Origin: Echinococcus granulosus
Lineage: Eukaryota > Platyhelminthes > Cestoda > Cyclophyllidea > Taeniidae
DNA length: 64,000 nt
Direction of reading: 5' to 3'
NCBI RefSeq assembly: GCF_000524195.1
Contig: NW_020170395.1
Span: 926,886 to 990,885 of the forward strand
A program made the position numbers and the translations under genes. Positions 47,096 through 61,203 of this stretch are shown piece by piece. The notes beneath the pieces were generated by a model. That model was not told the origin of the DNA, did no database searches, and saw only the letters and a program-made list of their open reading frames with translations. Position 1 is the stretch's first letter. Each line of letters opens with the position of its first letter.

Positions 47096-50000
47096 GTAGG
47101 TGACTGTTTTTGTGAAATAAAAACTTGACGTCTTCGAAGAACCTTTATTGTTCTCAGTTTTGATACAAGTGAATTTTACAATGGCAAGCAGTTTAGTTTT
47201 CGCTAAAATTACTTGGGTTCAATTAACAAAAAAGTTATAAACTCAAGATAATTTCTAGCAGCCTTTAGTTTTTCATTTCTGCGGCAACCACGTTAAAGAA
47301 TTTTAAAAATTAAATCGCTTGTTTGATTACACTATATGAGTAAGTCAGTTGGTCGTTAGACTAATGTTATTATTTTATTTCCTAATAAACAGTGGAATGT
47401 GTTGTGAAAAATGCAACAGTCAAAGGATGGCAGTAATTTAGTAATATTGCATTTTGCTCATCACTGTAAAGGTCAAAGCATTCCACGATTCCATGTTAAT
47501 GTTAAATCTAAAAAGCCATCCCATTTGTTATCTGTTTCCTTTGCCACAAATTTTTAATAGGCATCATTTATTGATAATTTTGCCGAATAGTAACCTTGTA
47601 TTTTTGATTTATTTGGTGTCCAAAGGTATACTAACCCGAAACGTGAAGACTTTTGTTTTTGCTCAGTTTCAATTGTGTATATCTTAGTTGCTAATGCAAG
47701 AGTACATCCCTCAGTACGTTGATCCGTATCCCATATAATCTCTCAGCTTACAAATAATTCAAATGCAGGATTTCGTTAAATCGTCCAAATGTGGTCTTAT
47801 AAATACGTATTTAAATGGGTTTACATGCCATGTACCTCGTATGGTGATTATTCGATTCATTTTTTTCGTTTATGTTGGCTTAAACACTTTTGACAATATT
47901 GCCGCTAACTTGGTTAACGGAAGCGCCATGGCTTTTTTAGATTTACGGATTTTTTTGAAATTCAAACCGGAAACTCATTTTAAAGCACGAAAACGTAGTT
48001 TTTTGGCAGACCAATTTTAATTTAAATGCTTCCTCTATTACGTTTTTGTTTTCATAAAGCGTTGTTTTTCATCAAATCCAACTTGAAAGTTGGTTTCCTT
48101 TTTCGTGTTGTGGTTTCTCTGAAACCACTGCGCATCCCCGACTACATATTTTTGTAAACTTTAGCATGCTCGAAGCTTTATTTGCTGATTTTCATCATTT
48201 TTAACTCTAGACTCTCTGAATTTGACGAAATGTGAAGTCTGATATCACATTTGGCATTTATGTTTACAGTGAATATGAGAGCTTTCTTAGTCGCTTGTGC
48301 AGTTTTTGATCTCCTTCTTCATGGTACCAATAAAAGGGCTGTGTGTTCACAATTAAGGATATTGTCTAAAAGTAACCAATTTGTGAAGGAAAATTCGTGG
48401 AACACTAGTCCACTGATGTGATTATGTAATGAACTGTCGTCGGGACCATGATCTTGGATCCCGTCTAGCTGCCAACCAAGGTGAGCAGTAGACGAATTCC
48501 ATACAGCCTCCTTTGCCGCCGGGTGTACATGATTATGAAGTGGTGAAGAATGTCGAGGTTCCCCGGTGTTTCCAGTCCCGCTTACTTTTAGTACGATTTT
48601 TAGCACATCTAAATTGCATCTATACGCAAATTCAGCCGATCAGGCGGAAATGAGCGAGAGCACAACGTTCTAGAATGCTCAGAAACCAACTGTGAAACGG
48701 CAACTTCAGAGAAATCAAGGCAGGAGCGTTTTTTATGGTTATAGACCTCCCCTGCAGATTGTTTTAAGAAACTGGAGGGTAAATGCGGAATCATGCAAAC
48801 TTACCCCAGTTAGCCAACAATGGCATTAAATGCATTTTGATTGATACCTCGTTCCCATCAATTAAACAGAACCAGTTACAGCTTTAATTGGTTTGTCCAA
48901 AACAGGAGATAAGAATTCCGGACATAGAGGGGTGAATGATGTAATACAGTGCAAAACTGGCGCCACAATGGGAGATCATTTGCTTGATAGAAACTAATGC
49001 AAGAGGATAGAATGGAGGAGAAAACATCACCCATCCCTCTGGCTAGTTGGCTCCTTGAATCGAGCAGTTTTACTCACTCTGTTGGATTACAGAGGGTAGC
49101 GTTTATAGACTTTGGCCCTGAATTTGAATGTGTTGCTGTGAACCTATGAAAACGCATGGACAGCATCCCCAGCATTTCTTGACGCAAATACAAATACCGA
49201 AACGGTAACTCAGACATGTTATGGAACATCAAACGATTCTGAATGTATTGCGCTTCATAGGTGTTTTATGATCTAATGTGGGACTTCATGTAAAAGTCAA
49301 CCTGATATCCTAAAGCTAGTCATATTTAATTTAGTTTAATGTAAATTTTCTAAGCATGATTGCTGAGCCTTAAAGTTGATCCGCTTCTGCCAATTCATGC
49401 TCTAGGATAACTTTTGAAGTATCAGTCCACCACATGCATTGGGGCGTCAAGACTTCTGGAAATTCATTTTAATCTGACTTTTTTTCTGTTACCATGGAAT
49501 ATACTCCTTTTTAAGGAATGGCGCTTGAAATTTGCACACGGTTCAACGACAAACTCAGCCTGCCCTGGCTATCCGACTGCTAATCTTGGAGCCTGGGATT
49601 TTCAAGTCTTGCTCTCGTTAAACAACCGGTCCGATTAAACAGCCACCAGCGGATGACATTAATCACAAATGTTTAGTGATGTTCCAACTTCATTAAAGAA
49701 AAAAACTAAACCTTTAAAACGGGAGATGTGTAAATGAGCACTTAGCTGGAGAGTGAAACCGACTGCAGTGCATAGAGCAATTTTAGATTGCCAGTTTACT
49801 TGTTCAGGCTTTTCATGTTGTGAAATCTAAATAAGTTCATTTAATTCATGAATGGTTTTTGATTATGCAGAATTAAAAACAAATCTGTGTGTTCAGATAT
49901 GCTAAGGCAGTCAATTAGACACACTTAAAGTACTTGGAGGTGTGTCTAGTGGATGCTTCCTGTCATGTATTTCTACAGAGGTCATAGTAATTCCTCTCTG

Positions 50001-53000
50001 CTGTTTTATATGCCTTTTAAATTAGTTTTGTGAAGGAGTCCCTCTTCCTCAAACTCACAAAGCAACAATTGATGTACATATGCAATTCAGGGGTATCGCC
50101 TGATTGCTAACTTTTTATGGAAAAAATTGCGTGCATTAGCGTTAAAACTATGTTAGAAAGCATATTTTATACCTTTGGGTGAGGAAACTATAGTAATAAA
50201 TTAAATTATTTTCTCACAATATGGCAAGTTTATTTTAATCGCTTTTCTGCTGATGCCTTTAGTATCGAAGGCTAGGCCTTTCGCCGGCAGATACTCCTTT
50301 AAAATTGCAAGAAAAAAAGGTAGTTAGTTCTATTTTTGCTTGAAGTTATAGTGGAAAGGGAGTCAGGGAATTTGGCTGTTGGAGGTCTATTAGTAACGCA
50401 ATTTTCCCCTCTCCTTGAAATTCCACCGAAATGAGTAGGGGAATGTGCTTTGAAACATGGTGTTTTCTTTCCAAAAAATTGGATGTTGATATTTATATTC
50501 TGATCCATGACACATTTTAAAAAGCCAAAGAAAACTAATCTAAATGTTATTAAAAGATTACTTATTGGATGGGGCCTCGAATAGCAAACAGCTTGAGATA
50601 AGGTACATTCCTGCTAGTACCGGCAGGTGGCAAAAATGGCTTCAAAGATCCGAGCGCAACATTGGCTGTTAATCTTTTTCTATGGAGGGTCAGCTAAGGG
50701 AGTCCCTTACTAATCTTAATTAAAAAGGACGATACATTTACGTCAGGTCTTCAGTGCTTTTAACACTTAATTGGACGATACCTGCGCCTAGTTTAGAATA
50801 ACAAAGCTTAATCAGCCTCCTATTTACCTACATTTTCGAATGCCAGCTCCTAGTTTTTTCGTGAATTCAGTCAAATAGAAGGTGTTAAAGGTATGATCTG
50901 TGAGTTGCAAAAGAGCGGCACCGACAAAATGTGTCTGCCCCTTCACTAAAGGAGGAGTTTTGATTTTGCCACACCATTGCAGGCCATCAGAAATTACTGA
51001 CCACCTTGAAATGCTAGCAAAGGCAGAGACCCTCAAACCTACCCGTATCAGTTTTAAAGCCCTGTCCTAGTAATAACTTTGCCCTAGCACTTTTAGAACC
51101 GGCATCAAACAACTTCTGTCGACCAAAATCATAGAACCCACCTGTTGATTTCATATACTTCCAAAATGTACTTTAAGTTGTCCGCAGTAAGATTTGCCGC
51201 TCCCTCCAAGGGTGTTAAGCTAAGTCATAACGCTGCTTGCAGATGTCTTTTTGGTTCGCGCAAGTCAGTCATTATTCATGCCGGATAGTATTTCTGTTCT
51301 TGTACTGGGTGGGGTAGATTGCAACATCGTCAAAACAACCTCGACCTTATCACTGCTCGTCCTTTTCATGAGTGTGATGTCAGCATGCTCATTATCTTTT
51401 ACAAGGTGAAATTTTAAGAGCTTGACTAATTTTTTTTTTCGACCTTAAATTGTATCCTTTTATCACTTCACCTTTTGTATGTTCTAAGGTTTTAAAATTT
51501 GGAGGAGGGAATTTATGGGGTGTATGGGTGTTTGCCTCTATTTAACCATTGCTTAGAGGTCAGATGGCACCGTATGCTACCTCGGTTTAAAAAAGGATTG
51601 CTCTTTTTTGCTGCAAGGCTCCATTAAATTCTTGAGACATTAGATGGAAAGACAACAGAACATTTTTTTTTTATTTTTACAACGGAGATGCTCCAAATCC
51701 CAAAAAATCAGGCGGCACTAAAAGCAGTGAGAAACGAGGCAAACCATTTTGTTGATGCGCAAATTTTTATAAATAACGTTGGTAATCCAGCCAGAAGTTG
51801 ATTGTAAAATTTTATTTTCAAAGAACTTCAAGACAAGCCCTTAATTAATTGTCACAATATTTAATTTGTTAACACGATTTTCAGCTTATTGAAAAGAACT
51901 GTAGTAGGTTGTTTGTTCTTAACTCTTGGGTTCGGTAATGGGCTATCTAGAGGGCTTGCCATTGTACCTTCGATGGGGTCCTGGCCTCCGGGCTAAGCCA
52001 TTTGCCTCATACTCTTTTGCCCGTCGGCAATACGCATTCTGCCTGAGCATTCTGTCCTCTCACGCCTTCAGGCAAGTCTTGGGACACTGCATTGTGTAGA
52101 ATATGTATTGGTGACATAGAGAAGGGGTGAGGGGCTACTGGCATGACTCCGGGGCTAGGCCGGCCGGCCGGAGAAGGTGCCAATAGCGGAGTCCCCAATT
52201 AGCCCGTTACGGAGATCAGGATTTAAACCAATATTTAACGGACTACATAATTTCGCCTGAAGTTGATGGTTAAAAAAAATCAACTTCAGAGTGGGTAATA
52301 ATTGAACGAGCTTTAAAATTACTAAATAGGTAATTTTAAATGCTATTATACCCTGAAAAATATTTTTGTTTTTGTAACGAAATGTCACAAAATCCTCTTT
52401 GCGTCTTAGCCGCGTTTAAGTGGCCCCAGTTACAGCAAATACTTGATTTATTAGGCTTGTTCATGAAGTATTTTCCGTGTCAGACATAATGAGTACGGAA
52501 GTAGGCAATGCTATACATTCCGTGATGCAATTCGTGGTGCTTCATTTCAAAAGTCGTTTCAATTTGCTGTGTTTTGGAGACAGTCGCCTCTCAAACTGAT
52601 TTGAATAGGCCACTTTTAATCACGTAATTTGATACTAAGGGAAAGTGGTTTCGTCTACCTGGGGAACTCCAGACCAGAGAAAATTACAAATTAATTTTAA
52701 AGTGTCGAATTTTTATGGGTTTACCGTAACTCATGCGATGACGTTTTCTGAGGATATGATGGATTTAAAGGTATTTACTTGGAGAACGTCCCATTTTTTG
52801 AACGAAAAGCGAATACTTTTTACACAAACATGATACAATTTCGTTGTCTTGAGTTAAAGCCTACAAATGGGCTCAATTAGCAATTCCCTGTCCTGTGATT
52901 TGAGTGGCGTTTGGCGTAAATCCTCTGATGGGTGTGGGATTTTTCCAACGTTTATGCACGGAATGGCAAGTTTCCCTTTGATGCAACGGGGAGTAGTCTT

Positions 53001-56000
53001 TCTTGCACACGGCCAGATGCAAGGTCGACTGTATTCATGTTACACTGTGAAGTAAACTTTATTTCATTGCAATGGTGCTCAAGTTCCCCCCCCCCCCCAG
53101 AAGCGGATTCGAAAACCTGTATCTTTGATTTCTTCCCAACAAAAAGTAGTCATAATGTCACCAAATATGGCTTATCAAAACAAATACAGTTGAAAAAGGC
53201 CCTATACATTAATTTGCTTGAGGTGTATAATATTAATCTGGGATTTTAAGCATGCATGGGTTTTCTATTCTACTATAAATTTGGACTTTAGGGGAATATT
53301 ACCATTCATTGCCTCAATAATAAGTGCTAATAGGAAACAGTGATTAATCAGTTCGGATGTGACGAGAAAGCATGATGATGTGACAATTCCAGATTATTTC
53401 CACAAGTTGATGAGTTCTTATTTCAATATGGAAATAAGGCCTCCTAATTAATCACTTGGTGGACTAATCTCTTTGGTAATAATTAAAAACTTCCGAAACC
53501 ATATTCTTTGACCACGAGGGAGGGATTAAATGCATTAATTTGTGAACCATCTGCCGGGTGAAGAAGAAACAAACTATTTCAATTGTGCTAGATGTACGCA
53601 CAGTTGAATTCACTTAATGGAAGTACTAACAGCCTACCCCAGTACACTTTTCTCCGGGATCTCGGAGGATTTGTTTTCCTCGAAGTAAGAGAATTGTACT
53701 TTTTTGTGTACTCATCGCACAAGCAAATTTATGGAGAAGCATTTGTATCGCATATACTTGGGTGAGCAATACAAGTAGGGGGAAAACATTTTGAGGTCCA
53801 ACTCTACGAAAACGTGACACAAAAGAAAAATCTTATTTTAAATTAACTTTTTCCTTACAGGCTTGTAGTGCCTGTGCTACAAAGGCGCTTCGTTCAATTG
53901 GTCCGCCTTATCTTTTGTTTGTGTCTGTAGACAGATACCAAGAAAAGCCCAACAAACCATAATTTGCATCCTTCTTTGTCGTTTAAATGTGGCCAAAAAC
54001 GATTGGGTTGTCCAAGCAAATAAGTTACCTATGTTTTGAATTTAATCCCTAGTCGATTATTAACATCCAATTCGGATGAGCATACAGCTTTGGTGTGTTG
54101 AACTTTTACTTTATTTGGAATTCCACTTTCCATGAAACGAGACATTTAGAACACTTCGGTTGGATTCTAGACCACAGTAGTTAAAGTCGTCCCTAATCAG
54201 TTGTTTTTAAAGTTAATTTTTCTAATGTGAAAAAAATGGGACAGTTCTTTCAGGTTTTGGAAAGGGTTAATTTTACTTTCTTATCTACCATACGGCATTG
54301 GTCATTAACAAAATTTGAAATGTGTGGAATCGAACGAGTTCCACTTTTGAATTAATCAAACTGATTACTGGTTGTTCCAAACATTCCCTTATTGTTGCTT
54401 AATGCCTTTCACTTAATACGGAGATGTATTGGCTTGGGGACTAGGGCTGATCACTTTACAAAACTTGGGAAAGAACGGATATGTTGTGCATAAATGAAAA
54501 ATCTGCTTTCAGTTCACTATGGCAATAAAATCCTGACTTGTCATAAAATTTTGCAGGGGTTTTCCCAAAGATATTTCATATTAAGCAGACGCATTTTGAC
54601 CGTCTAGATTCGTTACTTTGAAATTAGTTCCTATCATATAACAAGCATACAAATAATGGTTGTCAAACCTGAGCTGCTCAGACCAAATGACTTCATTTAT
54701 TTCGTTTTAATCACAATACAAGTTGCTTTTTTGACTGCTTTTGCCATTAGGCTTGTCACGCAACAGTTTCTCTTCGTTACACGCATAACAATTTGGGAGG
54801 CTTTAGAAACGGTAATTGGAGGGACCAAATAATATCGCCACAATAAATTCACAAATTTATGTTTTTATACTTCAGGCACTCCGAGATGATTATAAACGAA
54901 ATCTTAGAAATGTTGTTATAAATACCATTTCCGTGACTACATAGTCATGCTAACTTCTGACAGGCATCAATTAATTTTACGAGTGTTAAAGTGCTGTCTT
55001 TACATCACTGCTGCTGTAAACTTTGTCCCAGCCGCCTGCCTCCCACGTGAAGAACAAGAGAAAATAAACGGCAATTGTTAGTGGCTGTGACAACTGGACA
55101 CCTGCTAGATGTTTTTTCCATCGGTAAGCGATTGGGCAACCGACCGCCTTTACCAACATCAAGTTTTTCACTTAATTTTGCCGGCGTTTTGTATTAGAGG
55201 GTAGTATGATGAAGGCGAATCCGAGCTAAAAATTAGGCAAACACATCTGAAAAATAGTGCCAGCTGAATCTGTGAATGCCAATTTGAATAGTTATCTTCA
55301 ATCCGGTGTAAACTGGAAGAAAATTAAAATCGTTTTATTTTATTATTAAATTCATTATTAACAAAACTGTATTCTCGGTCTCTTGTTGCTGCATGCTAAC
55401 TTTTTAGCCGAGTTATTTGAACTCCATGGAGTGCAATTTCTTGCAAAGCAACACGGTTAACTAGGCGTTTAAACAGCCTGTATGGATTTTAAACTTCTTC
55501 ACGTTATGTGCAATGCTGGCGTATTGACGATTTCGTAAAGGAGGTGACGTCCTCATATGGCTTCAGATGCTATCAAGTTCTTGAGTCTTGAATGCTTCAC
55601 TAGTCCTGGACGCGTTTGTGCGCCCAGAGGTCGAGCGCAAAACTAGGATACTCGGATGCATCCACCTTACCTGCAAGAGAAGTTGAGGTCTGTCCATCTA
55701 TCTTTCTCCCTGTACACGCATCTCAGGCCGTTTACGTGCCTATTGATGAAGTAGCTTTCCTATAAATTTCCATTAAAAGGCATTGATATTACGATAGCGG
55801 TGGCGGCACTTCTACAGTCAACTGCTTTGCCTATTATAATAAAAGGATTAACTTAATTAAGTGAATTTAATGTCACCTACATACTCTGCATACTAGATTT
55901 CGCGACATCACCTTCGTAACCAAGAGTAGGTAGAAATGAGGAGTTTTTAAACTGACAAGAGCTTGTAAAAATCCATCCTTTCCCATCTTTTAGGTACGGC

Positions 56001-59000
56001 GACATTGTTCCGGTCACGGTGATGGGAAAAATTTTCGGAGGCATTTGCTCACTTTCGGGCGTTCTCGTCATAGCTCTTCCCGTGCCTGTCATTGTCTCCA
56101 ATTTCGCGCGCATCTACCAACAAAGTCAACAGGCTGACAAAGAAATCAGTCAACAAGTAAAATGATTGCATTTACGTCCCATTTTTCGCATATTTCTAAC
56201 GGTCCGCATGGTTCTTAGGCTTGTTCAAATGCTTACATCACATATGACAGGACACCGGCTCACTCACTCCGCCATATGAGACAAGTCAGAATATTACAAT
56301 ACGAAATGTCCTACTTTGATTGGTAAAACAGCGTTTAAATTTTAATGCCATCAGCTTACATTAGGTAGAAAATTTCTCAGCAAAGTCTATGTATTTGGTT
56401 ACGGCTTACTAAGTAGCAATTTATTCCCATTACTTAATTTATTAATGCAATCTTTTTGTCTCATCTACGACTTTGTGCAAAGGCTGCAAAAATGATAGTG
56501 GTCTAAGTTCGTTTATTTGATGATTTTTTTAATATTGGCGCTTAAAAGACTGGTCTGTATCAAAATGCATCAATGAAGGTTTTAAAGTCATTCTAGAAGA
56601 ATTTATTCAGTAATAAAATCGAACACGGTTTGCTGAAAACTGCGATGGGCTACTATTATGGAGTACTTTGAAATTCATCATCCGATTTATAATAATGAAC
56701 AAGCCTAAACAACAAAATTTGCGTCGCAGAACGTAGTTTGCAATAAAATCTAGCAGTGTACTCAAAATTTAACAGAAAATTAGGATGCTGAGATCCTCTT
56801 AACTCATTTTTTGGCTTTCGCTTAGCTATTGCTTTACTAACTGCACACCGCTACTTTGAAACTACGACACAACTTAAATCTCACACATCATACATCACAC
56901 AGCAAGAAAAAGTATCTTCAACGGCGTTTCAAGTGGCTGTTTTAATAACAAAGTCACAGCGGATTTCTCGTGCTGACAAATGTCAATTTGTCAAATACAG
57001 TATGACAAATATTTTGACTTTGACAATTTAGGTGTAGCAAAAAGTTTAGATGGTACAAGGCAAGTGAATTTCACTTATTCTAATTAACCCATCCAACTGA
57101 TGGGTTGATGGCTACAATTAGCTATTCAAATTGCATAGTAGGGGAATTTTGTTTCCTTTAATCTGTAGTTTAATTGTTCTTTTTCCAAAAACATGGAATG
57201 TTTGTGAAAGGAGGGCTCAGAGAACTTCTCGATAAACAAAACTAATTAAGTAAACGCGATTCCGCCAACTTTTTTATAAGCATATTTGTGTTAAACTTTG
57301 GATTCTTTCTCCCTTCTTGAAGCGGCTTTTACTTAGGTTTTGTCTCAAAATGCCATTGAAAGTAGTTTGTCGTACTTTGTATTCGTAGTTGGTATTCCCT
57401 GGACACAATCCCACAAATCTTATTTTGAAGTCACTATTTACCCTTTCACACTGCTACAACAGCACCTCAGAGGTGAATGGATGGCTACCTATTTCTTGTT
57501 GGCTTCAAATACTGCAAAATTCATCCAACGTTAAGTAGTGTCAAACAGAAGACGTACTTATTTGCGTACCCTTTTCACAGTCGGAACATTAGTATGCCCA
57601 TCTTGTACAAAAATACCAGTCGTTAGGCTATAAAAATCACTTCAATTAAGCTACCACATGTTTACGACTCACTTTAAGTATCAAAGGGTGCCATAAATTG
57701 TGCTGATTAATTATTCGCCTAGCGCTCTACCCTGAATTGGCCAACTAGGATTTTTCTGTCTCACCGTAACCCCCCTCTCCTCCCACTTTTGCTCATCAAA
57801 ATCCGGCAAAATTCGCCGGAAGGATCGTATAGTCTATCTAAAGATTCCTGTCCATTTGGTTGTATTCTAGCTCAAGGTTTATAGCAAAGTCGCTCCGCGA
57901 TGCTCATGGTGGTCACATGAATTAGAGGCGTAAAAAGTTGTCGCTTCGAAAATATTGTGGAAAGCTTTCCCTACACAAATGAATGTATGGCACCTCAGAA
58001 GGTATTCAGGCAGTTTACCTTTTTTTTTCATGTCGTTACACTTATTAACACAAATTAATCATAACCTTAGCTCATTCCCTTTATTTTGGCATTACTTACT
58101 ATAGGGCTGTAATGCAAACCATTTCCCCATAGTGTTTCTCGTGGAGGTATATTTAAATACTCCAAAAATGTGCCAATATTCCGTTATGGTATGTAAATCT
58201 GGGTAGGTATGAAAGGTATTTTAGTTTGAGAAGGGAAGGAAAACACTGCAATGCAATGCATGTAGCATCGTATTTATCGCACAAAATTGCCCCCTTCACC
58301 CCTTCCCTCGCCTCTTCCCCAGACCGCGCCTGATCATTGCAGTCGTGGGTCGTTTTCTCCAGCCTGCTAATCCTAATGTATTAATTATAGAGTAGTATGA
58401 GATATCTTTCTCCAAAGCTCTGCCCCCAACATGTTCATCTGCTTGGCTTGCAGATGATTCGTGTTATAGGACTGATTACAGATAATCCTCCCTCGAAAGT
58501 TTGCCTAGCTTAGCAATTCCTACATTGCTAGCACACATATTCTTGGTGACGGAAGAACCTTCGGATACGAGTCTAATCAACTGTAATTCTGTGAACTTGA
58601 CCGTAAGCCACGTGTGAGCGGTGACTTATCCGTTCCGTTTCACAGCGTGGGGATTTTTGGGGATTTTTTTTTGATAAGGTTTCAGCCCTTCACATAAATT
58701 TTTCTCCAGTTACTCAAATTATGAAAATCCCACAAATTTTTTAGGTGTATACAAAATAAAACTTGTCATGAACCAATTTCCTCAGAACATATCTTCGCAA
58801 TTTTGACCTTATGTCCCCAATATTATTTGGCTATTTCTGGCTCCGCATCAGTGACGAACCATCGCAGAATGAACTTTAGAAACAATGTTAGAGGTTTAAC
58901 AAACTTCCATCGGCTAGCTATTGCATATATTAGTGACCAAGGGGTAAGGGAAGATTTCCTCAGATTCTATAATTATCTCTGCAAAGCCGAAAGCATATTT

Positions 59001-60379
59001 CAAGTAAATCGGATTAGTTTTTGTTGCGATAAACGCGTTACAGCTAAGTAGCCTTTCATAAACATTCTTTCCTGATTGGATTTGCCCCGCTAAATGTGCT
59101 GCAGGCGATTTTATTGCTCAAGGATCTGTAAACGCGGATATTTGCCATTTGTAAGCGGGCAAAATTTACTTTGCGATGTTTAACGGTGTCCGCATTCTAG
59201 GTACTGCCATTCGTTATTCTTCCCGAAATCGGCATCCAAACTGCTTTGGTTCCTGAAATATTAGCTACATAGAGGAGTATTTGGAGAGTGGACATTTCAT
59301 TGTATCCCTGCTAGCCTTACCAAGACGGAGTGCTTGTTGGTGGTTAGCCTAATTCAAATGGGATACTTAACTTTTGGCTATTATTTGCCATTAACGCTCC
59401 TTTAAGTGCAACGCTTATTTTCACCAGTAGCCTTCTCAACACCTCCACGCAGCTTATATTCATTTTGAGTGCAGGTGAAAAGCAAACCTTAATTTTCACC
59501 GATGCTAAATACCACAAATCAAAACGTCATCACCTTGATTTTTTTTGCCTATTTTTGTCTTATTTTTGTCATACACAGTGTTTTAGGACAAGTCTCCATT
59601 GCAAAGTGATTTTGTGAATTTTTTTCAATCCTTGCGTCAAAAATTCATAGGGATATTTTGCTGCTTTTACCTTTCAAAGAACTATAAACTATTAAATGAT
59701 AGCCCACAAGGCTAATAAAGATGGCATTTATGTTTTGATTATGGCCATTAATGCAATTTGACGATAATGGAAGTGTTTGAGCAACCCATTTGAACAGGAA
59801 ATAATTAAAACCTTTGCTGCATACTTTTTGATATTTTACATCATGTTTAAGGCCAATTAGAAGCAATGTTGTGATTAAAGATGTCGTCGACCCATCGAGA
59901 AATGTGCTCAGACCTCGTCAAGCCTATTTTTTACATTTTAATAGCATAGAACAAGACAGCTTGATTTTACTACAAGATTTCAATCAGGTATTAAACGACC
60001 ACGAAAGCTATAACTGCTTTTTTACTTTCTCTGCCACCATCAGGCTTTAAGGAGCGCAAGATTCAAGGTTCTTGCGCAAGAGCAGCACTCGGCCTTCTTG
60101 ATGGGGAAGCGACTGGCGGAGGCACATATGAATGCTCTGGATAGAACCAAAGGCGGCAGCGCAAAACGTAGCAGTGGCTGCAGCGAGGCGGCGGCGGCAG
60201 CGGAAGTGGTAGCCGATCACGTGGGCTCAGGGGCGACGTGGCCGCGCACTCAAAATCGCGGGGTGTTGGAGCCTATTCAGGAGGAGCTAGAGGATGCACC
60301 ACCCCTGCTCAGTCAGCTCACCATGAGTCCTGTCCAACTACAGCACTACCACCTCCTCATCTGCCTCGAGCGATTAGTC
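46005..60379 (+). CDS. Voltage-gated potassium channel, Shal/Kv4 class (C-terminus incomplete)
   Basis: Pore-forming subunit of an A-type potassium channel in the plasma membrane of excitable cells. Exons 46005-47095, 55994-56156 and 60044-60379 join in phase to 530 residues, and more C-terminal sequence is expected. The N-terminus [15 protein letters not shown] resembles the Kv4 W-L-P-F-A-R-A-A-A-I-G-W element. The T1 tetramerisation domain (41-132) carries the zinc motif H102-x5-C108-x20-C129-C130 found in Shal, Shab and Shaw but not Shaker. S1-S6 follow; S4 (284-306) reads [20 protein letters not shown]; the filter is TMTTLGYGD; S6 has [31 protein letters not shown] and [12 protein letters not shown] are characteristic of Kv4. 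The C-terminal [12 protein letters not shown] matches the Kv4 Q-H-H-H-L-L-x-C-L-E block. ATG at 46005 is the first in frame. Confidence 0.94.
47096..55993 (+). other. Kv4 intron 1, 8.9 kb
   Basis: Non-coding between two secure exons. Apart from the inverted repeat pair and a run of 13 C (53086-53098) I see only short open frames without motifs. A - strand frame at 48319-48606 is somewhat protein-like but unrecognised. Confidence 0.75.
51921..52220. repeat. Inverted pair of interspersed repeats (copies F1 and F2)
   Basis: 51921-52090 is a reverse copy (AAGACTTGCCTGAAGGCGTG head on the - strand). It is followed at once by 52092-52220, a 5'-truncated forward copy (AGAATATGTATTGGTGACAT, GGGGCTACTGGCATGACTCC, AGCCCGTTAC). 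The forward copy holds the alternating GC tract GGCCGGCCGGCCGG (52158-52171). The pair is head to head in the 8.9-kb Kv4 intron. Confidence 0.72.
55994..56156 (+). CDS. Kv4 exon 2 (selectivity filter, S6)
   Basis: 163 nt. Acceptor CCCATCTTTTAG; completes the split glycine and continues [20 protein letters not shown] then [20 protein letters not shown], i.e. filter, S6 and the PVP hinge, then [14 protein letters not shown]. Phase 0 at a GTAAAA donor. The 163-nt size matches what I recall for the equivalent vertebrate KCND exon. Confidence 0.95.
56157..60043 (+). other. Kv4 intron 2, 3.9 kb
   Basis: No exon or repeat copy recognised. Open frames at 57340-57534 and 58803-59051 have no motif. 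Ordinary AT-rich intron sequence. Confidence 0.7.
60044..60379 (+). CDS. Kv4 exon 3 (proximal C-terminus)
   Basis: Acceptor CTGCCACCATCAG, phase 0; reads [20 protein letters not shown] then [14 protein letters not shown], equivalent to the Kv4 segment after the R-x-Q-K-K-A-R-L-A-R stretch. An alanine run ([13 protein letters not shown]) and a GC-rich linker precede [20 protein letters not shown], the conserved C-terminal element. GTGAGC donor, phase 0. Confidence 0.88.
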
Positions 60380-61203
60380 GTGAGCCTGCCTGTTGGTTAA
60401 TTACCCCATCTGATAGCCTAATTAACAGTGAAAACTCTATGATTTTAAGGTCATGCTGGTGTAATCAATGACGTGAGCATATTTTTATGTTGCTTAGCCA
60501 AAATTATCATATCCGCGTCAAAATCTGTCTTTAGTATCCTTGAACAAATCGCACACTTTTCAAAGGTAAGTTTAAACAAAGTTTATGCCGACCGTTTAGT
60601 AAAACACCAGAATTTTATTGGTTAAAATCCGTCCATCATTTTGTCTGCCTATGAATAATAAAATGGAGAGAACTACTGCCTTCACACAAATTTCCGAGGT
60701 AGCTACAATTTGACTTTTATAGTTGCGTTTGATTAGTCCTCACCGAGTGTCAATTCAAGTTCTTTGAAGGACAGATTCCATTGTATTAATCTACATTAGA
60801 AGGGATGTATTTACGTCCTTTTGCTATCACGACTTAAAGGATGTTACATAATTGCATCTTCCTCATGATTAATGCCGTTTAGACTTGCTGTGCAAAGATG
60901 CGTACAACCCATTAGATGAGATTAACAGCAGTCTCTTAAATAGCTCTCTATATGTAGAGCATCTCTCAGTTGAGGAAGAAGACCAAAAAGAGTAGTTTTA
61001 AAATTTTGAGAATTATAAGTGGATTATCAATTGGGTTCCACAAAACCATCTGCAGGTGATTATCGAGGCTTGCGTTTCTCTTGTAAATTTAACGGTATCG
61101 CTTGTTGTTTACGTAGCTGTAAACATTTTCAAGACCAAAATGGCTTTAATTTGGCCTTACTTAAAGGAACTAATTGAGAAAAATCTTATGGATAGATATT
61201 ATA

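Noticed and set aside
48319..48606. - strand 95-codon frame in Kv4 intron 1
   Set aside because: Protein-like composition but no recognisable domain, splice context or repeat match; left unannotated.
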